A stretch of 64,000 nucleotides of DNA, taken from NCBI GenBank assembly GCA_036489775.1, contig DASXFC010000058.1, positions 62,001-126,000 of the forward strand. The letters are read 5' to 3'. This document shows positions 1-7,088 of this stretch, piece by piece (the first letter of the stretch is position 1; each line of letters starts with the position of its first letter). The notes below the pieces were generated by a model. It was given only the letters and a program-made list of their open reading frames with translations. It had not been told where the DNA came from and made no database searches. A program made the translations under genes and the position numbers. The DNA is from Bog-473 sp036489775 (GTDB taxonomy: Bacteria; Actinomycetota; Acidimicrobiia; Acidimicrobiales; RAAP-2).

Positions 1-655
1 TGATGGTGCCGGAGAACGCGGCGACCCGGTTGGGGTCGGTCGGACCGATGACCGAGCAGTGGTAGGCGTCGCAGATGGTGAAGGCGTCGGCCAGGGCGTA
101 ATAGAAGGACAGATCGTCCCGGGTGAAGTAGCCCATGGTGCTCAGGAAGTGGTGCGGTCCGTCGTTGTTCAGGTGGGCTTGGACGAAGCTGTCCATCTTC
201 CCGTTGTTCCAGCTCTGGTGCTGGGTCCACCACTCATGGCTGATGTCGTTGGTGGTGGAGCCGTTCTCCTTGCCGGTGATGTTCTGCAGATGGAAGGGCT
301 GGAGGTACTGGCCCGAATTGAGGCCAGCTTGGGGGCTGAAGCCGTACTGGTTCCACACCGGGGCGGCCGTCCCGAAGATGTCGTTGACCCGCACGTCGGG
401 ATCGGAGAAGCCGCGCACACCTGAGAGCGTGCCGAAGTAGTGGTCGAACGAGCGGTTCTCCTGCATCAGGATCACGATGTGCTCGATGTCGCCCAGGGTC
501 GGATTGTTGGTGACGTCGAGCGAGGCGGCGCGCTCGATGGAGGCGCCAGCGGGCCAGGAAAGCCCGGTCCCTGCCGCGGCGCCCAGGGCGGCCGCACCGA
601 GGCCGGCCTTCAAGAAAGTGCGGCGGTCGTAGGAGGGGCGCGGAGATTTGGGCAT
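1..655 (-). CDS. Tat-exported phosphoesterase, phospholipase C family (3' end outside window)
   Basis: The visible 218 residues match the N-terminus of the bacterial phosphoesterase/phospholipase C family (PF04185), secreted or cell-envelope enzymes that hydrolyse phospholipids or phosphate esters. A twin-arginine signal is clear: RRTFLKAG at residues 11-18, then an alanine-rich hydrophobic stretch. The family signature EHIVILMQENRSFDHYFG follows at about residues 58-75, with conserved Glu, Asn and Asp metal or catalytic residues. The ATG at 655 was chosen because it gives a complete Tat n-region. The gene runs off the left edge, so the C-terminal domain and specificity cannot be judged. It is co-directional with clpP but separated by about 145 bp. 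Confidence 0.85.
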   Translation of the reverse strand, partial: MPKSPRPSYDRRTFLKAGLGAAALGAAAGTGLSWPAGASIERAASLDVTNNPTLGDIEHIVILMQENRSFDHYFGTLSGVRGFSDPDVRVNDIFGTAAPVWNQYGFSPQAGLNSGQYLQPFHLQNITGKENGSTTNDISHEWWTQHQSWNNGKMDSFVQAHLNNDGPHHFLSTMGYFTRDDLSFYYALADAFTICDAYHCSVIGPTDPNRVAAFSGTI

Positions 656-801
656 GGGCGTCCGTGATGGTTGCGTGGAGCAGGCCCGACCGGAACGAGC
701 CGCCGTGTACTACGGGTAACGACCGTAGCGGGATGTACCTGCGCGCCGGAAATCGGTTCACTGGCCCTTCGCGGGCGGGCTACCTCTGTGCCGAGGCCAC
801 C

Positions 802-1440
802 TCAGGCGCTGGCCACCTCCAGCGTGGGCTGGGCCACGCCACGCCTGGGCAGGATGATGTCGTCGATCAGGCCGTAGTCCTTGGCCTCGGCGGGGCTGAA
901 GTAGTAGTCCCGGTCGATGTCTTTCATGACCTGCTCCACCGGCTTGGCGCTGTGGAACGAGATGATCTCGGACATCCGGCGGGTCAGGGCCAGCACCTCG
1001 CGCAGCTGGATCTCCATGTCGCTGGGCGCTCCCCGGGTGCCGGCCGAGCCCTGGTGGATCATGATCCGGGCGTTGGGCAGGGCGAAGCGCTTCCCGGCGG
1101 CCCCGCCGCAGAGGATCATGGCGGCCGCCGACATGCCCATACCGACGCAGATGGTCGACACGTCGGGCTCCACATGCTGCATCACGTCGTAGATGGCCAT
1201 GCCGGCATAGGCCTGGCCACCGGGGGAGTTGATGTAGAGGTAGATGTCCTTCTCGGAGTTCTGGGCCTCCAGGAAGAGCATCTGGGAGATGATCAGGTTG
1301 GCCACCTGGTCGTCCACCTCCTGGCCCAAGAAGACGATCCGCTCCCGCAGCAGCGAGGAGTAGATGTCGAAGGCCCGGTCGCCCCGGCTGCCCTCCTCGA
1401 TCACGGTGGGCACCAGCACCTGCATGGGGTTGGGGGACAT
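802..1440 (-). CDS. clpP: ClpP-type ATP-dependent protease proteolytic subunit (catalytically intact)
   Basis: This 212-residue protein is a full-length ClpP serine peptidase, which forms the proteolytic barrel that works with Clp ATPases in the cytoplasm. The triad is present: Ser104 (in GMGMSAAAM), His129 (in RIMIHQ) and Asp178 (in DRDYYFS), with the oxyanion motif NSPGG at 71-75. The ATG at 1440 has a strong Shine-Dalgarno (AGAAGGAGAGG) just upstream; longer readings in this frame lack support. No clpX, tig or second clpP is adjacent, so this looks like an accessory clpP rather than the housekeeping clpP1P2-clpX locus (inference). It is divergent from an XRE regulator and a degenerate ClpP homologue, with a shared palindrome in the intergenic region. 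Confidence 0.95.
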   Translation of the reverse strand: MSPNPMQVLVPTVIEEGSRGDRAFDIYSSLLRERIVFLGQEVDDQVANLIISQMLFLEAQNSEKDIYLYINSPGGQAYAGMAIYDVMQHVEPDVSTICVGMGMSAAAMILCGGAAGKRFALPNARIMIHQGSAGTRGAPSDMEIQLREVLALTRRMSEIISFHSAKPVEQVMKDIDRDYYFSPAEAKDYGLIDDIILPRRGVAQPTLEVASA

Positions 1441-1496
1441 CTGGCCTCTCCTTCTTCCTCTCTCGGCTTCCCGGTCCGGGATCCGAATGTCCCAAC

Positions 1497-1518
1497 AATA
1501 TCTCATATTTGAGATATT
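1497..1518. promoter_or_regulatory. Perfect 22-bp palindromic operator between clpP and the XRE regulator
   Basis: AATATCTCA-TATT-TGAGATATT is a perfect inverted repeat with 9-bp arms and a 4-bp spacer. It is strikingly AT-rich against the high-GC surroundings. The right arm overlaps a -10 box, TATTCT (1515-1520), placed 7 nt before the GTG start of the XRE gene (1528), which fits a leaderless transcript. An XRE dimer bound here would cover its own promoter and lie in the promoter region of divergent clpP. The sequence differs from the known actinobacterial ClgR operator type (GTTCGC-N5-GCGAAC). Confidence 0.8.
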
Positions 1519-1527
1519 CTGTCTGGC

Positions 1528-1788
1528 GTGAGCGAACGCCGCCTCTCGGTCTTCCCGGGCTTCCGCCAGATGGCGGAAGCCCGGCACAGCCTGAGCGGGG
1601 AGCTGGTCACCCTGCGCCGCGAGCTGGGGTTGTCCCAGGTCGAGGTGGCCAAGCGCATGGGCACATCGCAGTCGGCGGTGGCTCGTTTCGAGTCCGGCGA
1701 CCTCGACGTCAGGCTCTCGACCGTTGAGCGCTATGCCGGTGCCCTGGGGGGCACGTTGGAATGGAGGATCGAACGTGGAACAGACTGA
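1528..1788 (+). CDS. Small XRE-family HTH regulator of the Clp-like locus
   Basis: This is an 86-residue single-domain helix-turn-helix protein of the XRE/Cro class. The HTH spans about residues 26-75, with LSQVEVAKRMGTSQSAVAR as the recognition core and a following helix LSTVERYAGALGG. The start is GTG at 1528, with no Shine-Dalgarno but a -10 box (TATTCT) 7 nt upstream, consistent with leaderless translation. The stop codon overlaps the next gene, a ClpP-like protein, by 14 nt, so the two are translationally coupled. The palindrome at 1497-1518 is the obvious binding site, implying autoregulation and control of the divergent clpP (inference). It lacks the toxin partner that XRE proteins of this size often have. 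Confidence 0.85.
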   Translation: MSERRLSVFPGFRQMAEARHSLSGELVTLRRELGLSQVEVAKRMGTSQSAVARFESGDLDVRLSTVERYAGALGGTLEWRIERGTD

Positions 1789-2365
1789 GTGGACGCAGAC
1801 CCTGGAGGAGCGCCTCTTCGAGCAGCGGGTGGTCCTGCTGCATGGCCCACTCGACGACCTGTCGGTGGCCCGGACCTCGGCCGAGCTGATGACCCTCGAT
1901 GCCCAGGGGGACGAGCCGGTCTCACTGCGGGTCGACTGCAGCGAGGGCAGCCTCGCCGTCGCGTTGACGCTGATGGATGTGATCGAGCTGATGGGGGTGG
2001 CGGTGCGGGCCCTCTGCCTGGGGCAGGTCGGTGCGGCCGCTTCGGGGGTGGTGGCCGTCTGCCAGCACCGGGCCGCCATGCCCTCCACCCGCTTCGTGCT
2101 GCGCGAGCCCAGCACCCAGGTGGACGTGCATGCCCGGGACGTGGCCCGGTGGGTCGATCTGCGCGCCGACGAGCTGCGCCGCTTCTGTACCAGGCTGGGC
2201 TCGGCCACCGGTCGGACCATCGAGACGGTGCAAGGTGATCTGGAGCGAGGCCTGCTCATGGGGGCCGAAGAGGCGGTGGCCTACGGGCTGCTCGACGAGG
2301 TCTGCACCCCCGAGGCCGAGATCCGCCACCTGCCCGGCCCACCCTTCGGCTTCCGGCCCCGCTAA
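1775..2365 (+). CDS. Degenerate ClpP-fold protein (probable pseudoprotease)
   Basis: This 196-residue protein follows the ClpP fold from LLHGPLDDLSV through AVAYGLLDEV and is about the same length as the active ClpP next door. Catalytic features are altered. The His position (MIHQ in ClpP) is Arg110 (VLRE), the Asp position is Gly149 (ERGLLM), and SPGG reads CSEG. A serine (Ser90, in GAAAS) lies near the nucleophile position but is shifted by three residues with compensating deletions. At least two of three triad residues are therefore missing. GTG at 1775 was chosen for its Shine-Dalgarno GGAGG at 1763-1767. A role as a regulatory or structural partner of ClpP, by analogy to plant and cyanobacterial ClpR, is inference. 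Confidence 0.8.
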   Translation: MEQTEWTQTLEERLFEQRVVLLHGPLDDLSVARTSAELMTLDAQGDEPVSLRVDCSEGSLAVALTLMDVIELMGVAVRALCLGQVGAAASGVVAVCQHRAAMPSTRFVLREPSTQVDVHARDVARWVDLRADELRRFCTRLGSATGRTIETVQGDLERGLLMGAEEAVAYGLLDEVCTPEAEIRHLPGPPFGFRPR

Positions 2366-2429
2366 ACAGGAGGCCGCCGTGCGCGGGGCTCAGGGCGGCT
2401 GAGCGATTCGATCTCTACGATGCGGGGTC

Positions 2430-3020
2430 ATGACGGACGAAGTCCACGAAGGGCCACGCATCCCACCGCTCCCGTCCGACCAGTGGGATGAGCGCCTGAC
2501 CAAGCTGCTCGAGGCCTCGCCCGGGGGGACGGCCGAACCCATGCACATCTTCACCACGCTGGCCCGAAACCCTGAGCTGAACCGGCGCTGGCTCGGCTTC
2601 GGTGGCGCGCTGCTCTACGGCACTCTGTCCCGGAGGCTGATCGAGTTGGTCATCTTGCGCACGGCCTACCGCTTCGACGGCCCCTACGAGTGGGCCCAGC
2701 ACGTGGAGATCGGCCTGGCCTCCGGCCTGACCCACGATGAGATCACCGCCGTCGGCAGCGACCTCGACTCCCTGCCCTGGGATCCGGTGGAGCGAGCCGC
2801 CCTCGATGCGGTGGACGAGACCCGTGATGCCGGCGCCGTGTCCGACGCCACCTGGGCCATTCTGGCTGGCGCCTTCAACGAGGGCGAGCTGCTCGAGCTG
2901 CTGATGCTGATCGGGCACTACCTGATGCTCACGTACGTGCTGCGTTCGGTGCGCGTCAAGCTCGAGCCCCGGGCTCGGGCCATCGCCGAGACCATCGATG
3001 CCGGCCCATCGCTGGACTGA
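2430..3020 (+). CDS. Carboxymuconolactone decarboxylase (CMD)/AhpD-like family protein
   Basis: This 196-residue all-helical protein belongs to the CMD/AhpD-like superfamily. The characteristic helix pair is visible: ELVILRTAYRF (from residue 72), then YEWAQHVEIGLASGLT with Glu87 and His91. The redox cysteines of true AhpD (CxxC) are absent, so peroxidase activity is unlikely. This Cys-less E...H type is common beside catabolic genes, often without an assigned reaction. The next gene, an SDR dehydrogenase, begins 18 nt downstream in the same direction, so the two probably form an operon. The substrate is unknown. Confidence 0.8.
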   Translation: MTDEVHEGPRIPPLPSDQWDERLTKLLEASPGGTAEPMHIFTTLARNPELNRRWLGFGGALLYGTLSRRLIELVILRTAYRFDGPYEWAQHVEIGLASGLTHDEITAVGSDLDSLPWDPVERAALDAVDETRDAGAVSDATWAILAGAFNEGELLELLMLIGHYLMLTYVLRSVRVKLEPRARAIAETIDAGPSLD

Positions 3021-3038
3021 ACAACAAGGGGGAGAGAC

Positions 3039-3806
3039 ATGACCGAGATGCTCTACGGACGCGTCATCACGGTGGTGGGTGCGGGTACCCAGGAGTCGCG
3101 CGATCCCGACGCCCCGGTGGGCAACGGGCGCGCCATTGCGGTGCGGGCGGCCCGGGAGGGCGCCACCGTCATCTGCGTGGACAAGAACGAGGAGGCCGCC
3201 CAGGCCACCTGGCGCCAGATCGTCGAGGAGGGTGGGCAGGCGGCCGTGGTAGTGGCCGATGTCACCACCGAGGAGGGTTGCCGCATCGCGGTGAGCGAGG
3301 AGTCAGGTCGGGTGCCTGACGGCGTCGTCTTCAACGTGGGCACCGGCTTCGGCATGGGCGTCGCCGGCACCTCGCCCGAGGATTGGGACAAGACCTTCGA
3401 CCTCAACCTGCGGGCCCACTTCATGCTGGTGCGTCGGGCGCTGGTCATCCTGCCCGACGCCGGCTCGATCGTCTTCATCGGTTCGGTGGCTGGCCTCAAG
3501 CCGGGCAGCCGCATCCCTGCCTACGACGCCTCCAAGGCGGGGCTCATCGGCCTCAACCGCCATGTGGCCATGGAAGGGGCACGGCGCGGCATCCGGGCCA
3601 ACGTGCTCTGCCCCGGCCTGATCGACACGCCGCTGGGCCGGGCCGCCTCGGCCGGCCGCCCGTCGCGGACGCGCACCCCGGTGCCGCTGGGCCGCGAGGG
3701 CACCGCCTGGGAAGTGGCCTCGGCCGCCATCTTCCTGCTCTCAGATGAGGCCAGTTACGTGACCGGTCAGGTCCTGGCCGTCGACGGGGGATTGACCCTC
3801 ATCTGA
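3039..3806 (+). CDS. Short-chain dehydrogenase/reductase (SDR)
   Basis: This 255-residue classical SDR catalyses NAD(P)-dependent alcohol/ketone interconversion. The Rossmann glycine motif (VVGAG at about 12-16) is followed by an unusual loop of about 12 residues before GNGRAIAVRAA. The active site is Ser149 (IGSVAG), Tyr162 and Lys166 (YDASK), and the C-terminus is the standard YVTGQVLAVDGG. Asp48 at the end of beta-2 (VICVDKN) suggests NAD preference. ATG 3039 has a good Shine-Dalgarno (GGGGGAGAG). It probably acts with the preceding CMD-family protein; the substrate is not evident. Confidence 0.9.
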   Translation: MTEMLYGRVITVVGAGTQESRDPDAPVGNGRAIAVRAAREGATVICVDKNEEAAQATWRQIVEEGGQAAVVVADVTTEEGCRIAVSEESGRVPDGVVFNVGTGFGMGVAGTSPEDWDKTFDLNLRAHFMLVRRALVILPDAGSIVFIGSVAGLKPGSRIPAYDASKAGLIGLNRHVAMEGARRGIRANVLCPGLIDTPLGRAASAGRPSRTRTPVPLGREGTAWEVASAAIFLLSDEASYVTGQVLAVDGGLTLI

Positions 3807-3908
3807 GCAGGCCCTGATCGGTGCGGGTGTCTTGGCTGATGCCAGGGGCCGCGGCGCACTGCCTCGTTGTCGGTCGTAGGGTCAAAGAGACGAACGCGAG
3901 GTGTGGCC

Positions 3909-4928
3909 ATGACGATCGAGGTAGCCCGACGCTACGAGCAGATCAGCGCCAAGGCGTACGAGCATCCGGCTGACCGGGCGGCCACCTCGGCCCTCCATTC
4001 GGTCCCCATGCTCGACACCGTGATCAAGCGCCTGACCGATTTCGGCCACGAGCGCCGGGTGCGCCAGATGGTGATGGGCAGTGCCATCGCCATCGGGCCC
4101 GAGCAGGTGCCGACCCTGTGGGAGGCCTACGTCCGCTGCGCCTCGGTGATCGACCTGCCCGTAGTACCTGCCCTGTTCGTGGTCAACGAGCCGTCGGTCA
4201 ACGCCATGACCATCGGGGCCCAGACCCCGATCGTGATCGTCAACTCGTCGCTAGTGGGGTCGTACCGACCCAATGAGGTCGAGACCGTGCTGGCGCACGA
4301 GGTGGGTCATGTGCTGTCCGAGCACTACTGCTACACGACCGCCCTGATCATGTTGAAGCAGTTCATGGACGGCGCGCTGCCTCGATCGCTCCTGCTCGGT
4401 CTGCCGGTGCGGGCCATGTACCTGGCCTTGCTCGAATGGCACCGGGCGGCCGAGCTGTCCTCGGACCGGGCCGCCGCCTTGATCATGGATGATCCCCTCG
4501 AACCGTGCCGGGTGCTGATGCGCTTGGCCGGTGGTGCCCTGCCGGGGATGAGCTTCGAGGCGTTCTTGGCCCAGGCCACGGCCTACGAGAACGAGGATGA
4601 TCTCTTCTCCCGTCACTCGCGCTTCTGGATGGAACTCAACCTCACCCACCCGATGGCCGTGCGCCGGGTCAAGGAGTTGATGACGTGGGTCCAGTCGGGT
4701 GACTACGACCGGATCCGCTCTGGCACGTACGCCCGCCGCGGCGAGGAACCGCCGCCCTCATCGGAGTTCAACGATGCGGTCGAGCACTACCGGGAGCGCT
4801 TCGTGCACTTACTCGATCGCACCGGCGACAACGTGCAGGATGTCGGCCGCCGGTTGGGCGACTGGCTGCGCCGTACCACCAGCGAGTGGGGCGGGGGCTC
4901 GGACGACGAGGGGTTCGAGGAAGACTGA
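3909..4928 (+). CDS. M48-type zinc metalloprotease
   Basis: This 339-residue protein carries the M48 zinc signature HEVGH at about residues 130-134 (within VLAHEVGHVLSEH) and a third ligand glutamate in AELSSDRAA (Glu182). M48 enzymes include HtpX and CAAX proteases. The segments around residues 145-178 are hydrophobic and may associate with the membrane, as in HtpX, but there is no clear N-terminal signal. The C-terminal 80 residues are charged and end in an acidic tail. The ATG at 3909 follows a GAGGTG Shine-Dalgarno; a longer frame starting at 3867 is less likely. It converges with the gene ending at 4941. Confidence 0.85.
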   Translation: MTIEVARRYEQISAKAYEHPADRAATSALHSVPMLDTVIKRLTDFGHERRVRQMVMGSAIAIGPEQVPTLWEAYVRCASVIDLPVVPALFVVNEPSVNAMTIGAQTPIVIVNSSLVGSYRPNEVETVLAHEVGHVLSEHYCYTTALIMLKQFMDGALPRSLLLGLPVRAMYLALLEWHRAAELSSDRAAALIMDDPLEPCRVLMRLAGGALPGMSFEAFLAQATAYENEDDLFSRHSRFWMELNLTHPMAVRRVKELMTWVQSGDYDRIRSGTYARRGEEPPPSSEFNDAVEHYRERFVHLLDRTGDNVQDVGRRLGDWLRRTTSEWGGGSDDEGFEED

Positions 4929-4940
4929 CCAGACCGGCAG

Positions 4941-7088
4941 TCAGCTCGCCGGCGTTGTGGTTGACGGCACGCTGATCCCCTTCGGAAGGTCGTCGGCCAA
5001 GCTTGGCTCGAGCCGGATTCCCGTTTCGACGTAGGAGTCACCGCGAGTTACGTCGCCTTGGCGGATGAGCAAGACCCCGAGGTTGAAGTTGGCCGCCGCG
5101 TTGTCCGGGACGACCTTCACCGCGGCGGTGTAGTACCTAATCGCGCTCTTGGGATCAAGCGAAGCCTCAAGTACACCCAGGTTGTAGAGCGCGTCGAAGA
5201 ACGTCGGATTGACGCGCAAGGCGATGCGATATTCGTCGGCCGCCTTGGATGACTTGCCCATCACCTGGTCGAGATAGCCGATGTCGTAGGGGGCGTACAA
5301 GTCATCGCGGTTCTTGGCCGCCGCCGCCTCGTAGTCGGCCAAAGCCTGCGTGTCGTGCCCAGCTGCCTCGGCGGTCAATCCGGCTGCAATCAGCTCACTT
5401 GCCGTCGACGGAGTGTTCGTCGTGGGCGCTTCGGCCTCGGTGTTCCGGTAGAGGTAGGTGCGGGGTGATGAATAGATCAACGTAAATCTTTGATCGAACC
5501 ATTGAATGAGCGATGGCGTCCAGGGGATGTAGTCGCTCAGTGGCACAGCAAGCAGGACGAAGTCCGACCGACTCAGCCAGCTTTGCCAGTCGGCCACGAA
5601 CGCGGCAGCGTACGGTTGTGTCGTGCCTGGGAGGTTGCCGTTGTTGCGAACGATCCACATACCGAATGGATCGACAATGGCCGGGCATCCAGAACCGCTT
5701 GGCGTGAAGCGATTCGCATTGATGGCTGAACCTGGTTGATCGAAGGTCAGGCAGGCGCCGTTTGGTATCGCCGCGTCGAGCGCTGCACTGGGATCGACGG
5801 ATCCATTCAAGAATGTCCGGGCATAGCTGACATCGGGAGCGATGAGAACGAGAAAGAGGGCGATCACTAGGACCGACGGCCCGAAGAAAGCACCTTGAAG
5901 GAGAGCGTGACGCACTCGATTGGAGGTGAGGCGAAGACGCGAGGCAATCGAGGCCAGCTGGCCTATGCAGACCCCGAGCAATACGCAGAGAAACACGTGG
6001 GGGAAGTACGAGTAGTAATCGTAGAACTCCGGTGCCAGGAACATGGCCGGAATGACGATGGCTACCGCCAGGAGAGCAAAGTGATCCAGACTGGAAAGGC
6101 GCCGCAGCTCCAAGGAATAGGTGAGGGCGGCGAGTCCGACCAGCACCAAGATGATGACCACAGCCAGGCCGGTGTCGGCGGCATATCGCGACAGCCCCCC
6201 GAGTCCGGTCATCATGACCAACCGCTGGGCCACGGTGAGCGATCCACGAACCGGGTCAGCTCCCCGGCTGAGCTGGCTGACGATCACGTCCTTGACGAAT
6301 GCGCTGGGTGCCGCAATCAGAAACGGCAGGCTAGGAATACCGAAGCCGATCAGACAGCCCGTGAGCAGTGGACGGATGGCCACCTTCCAGCGAGGCAGCA
6401 GGCAGACCAGCACCGCAAGCAGAGGAAGGACCGCCCAGAGTTTCACGGTGCCGGCAAACCCCAACGAGATTCCAGCCACCATGACCCCACGAAAGCTGGG
6501 AGGAGCGATCCGACCAAAGATCAGGATGGCGGCAACGAGAACGAAGCAGGTCAGGTACGGCTCCAGCGTCAGCGAGTGGTCGGCGGCCACCGCCAAAGGG
6601 AAGGTGGCGAAGGCGAGGCCAGCCGTGAGCATCGCCTTGCTTCCGTATTTCCGGACGAGAATGGCCACAAGTCCCGCATTCAGCCCCTCGATGACGGCGG
6701 TGAGGCATCGCGCCATGGCCATGGCGTCTCGAGACCCCAGCAGCCTTCCGAGGAGGGCGATAGGTGACATGAGCCAGACGATCCCGGGTGGCTGCACGAA
6801 GTCGAAGTCCCGGTAGGGGAGTACTCCGTGGACAAAGCGAATGGCGGCTCCCAGATAGACACCGTCGTCGTACTCAGTCCCCAGGGTTGCGCTGGAATGG
6901 ACACCGAAAAGGACCGACGGTAACGACAGCTGGTAGGCGGCCAGGACCAAGGCCACCAGGATCGGTAGCGCGGCTGCCGCCATCTGCTTCCAGTCCCATC
7001 GGGACCGACGAAGCCGAGGAGCGTGTCGGCGTCGGTGAGACCCGGCCGGCCCCGCTCCTGGTCCGCTCAGCTCGCCACCATCCATCAT
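4941..7088 (-). CDS. Multi-pass membrane glycosyltransferase-like protein with C-terminal TPR domain
   Basis: The 715-residue protein has a cytoplasmic N-terminus of about 30 residues, then about ten hydrophobic spans up to residue ~440. An extracytoplasmic region follows, and then TPR repeats (about 590-700; for example TFFDALYNLGVLEASLDPKS, then AAANFNLGVLLIRQGDVTRG). The loop after the first membrane span contains TEYDDGVYLGAA and PYRDFDFVQPPG, which resembles acidic first loops of GT-C polyprenyl-phosphate-dependent transferases. The ATG at 7088 overlaps the stop of the upstream membrane gene (ATGA), so they are coupled; a TTG start at 7130 is possible. GC seems lower than in flanking genes. 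The sugar donor and acceptor are unknown. Confidence 0.65.
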   Translation of the reverse strand: MMDGGELSGPGAGPAGSHRRRHAPRLRRSRWDWKQMAAAALPILVALVLAAYQLSLPSVLFGVHSSATLGTEYDDGVYLGAAIRFVHGVLPYRDFDFVQPPGIVWLMSPIALLGRLLGSRDAMAMARCLTAVIEGLNAGLVAILVRKYGSKAMLTAGLAFATFPLAVAADHSLTLEPYLTCFVLVAAILIFGRIAPPSFRGVMVAGISLGFAGTVKLWAVLPLLAVLVCLLPRWKVAIRPLLTGCLIGFGIPSLPFLIAAPSAFVKDVIVSQLSRGADPVRGSLTVAQRLVMMTGLGGLSRYAADTGLAVVIILVLVGLAALTYSLELRRLSSLDHFALLAVAIVIPAMFLAPEFYDYYSYFPHVFLCVLLGVCIGQLASIASRLRLTSNRVRHALLQGAFFGPSVLVIALFLVLIAPDVSYARTFLNGSVDPSAALDAAIPNGACLTFDQPGSAINANRFTPSGSGCPAIVDPFGMWIVRNNGNLPGTTQPYAAAFVADWQSWLSRSDFVLLAVPLSDYIPWTPSLIQWFDQRFTLIYSSPRTYLYRNTEAEAPTTNTPSTASELIAAGLTAEAAGHDTQALADYEAAAAKNRDDLYAPYDIGYLDQVMGKSSKAADEYRIALRVNPTFFDALYNLGVLEASLDPKSAIRYYTAAVKVVPDNAAANFNLGVLLIRQGDVTRGDSYVETGIRLEPSLADDLPKGISVPSTTTPAS

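Noticed and set aside
1497..1788. XRE regulator as antitoxin of a toxin-antitoxin pair
   Set aside because: The following gene is a ClpP-fold protein, not a HigB/RelE-type toxin, and no other small toxin candidate is adjacent.
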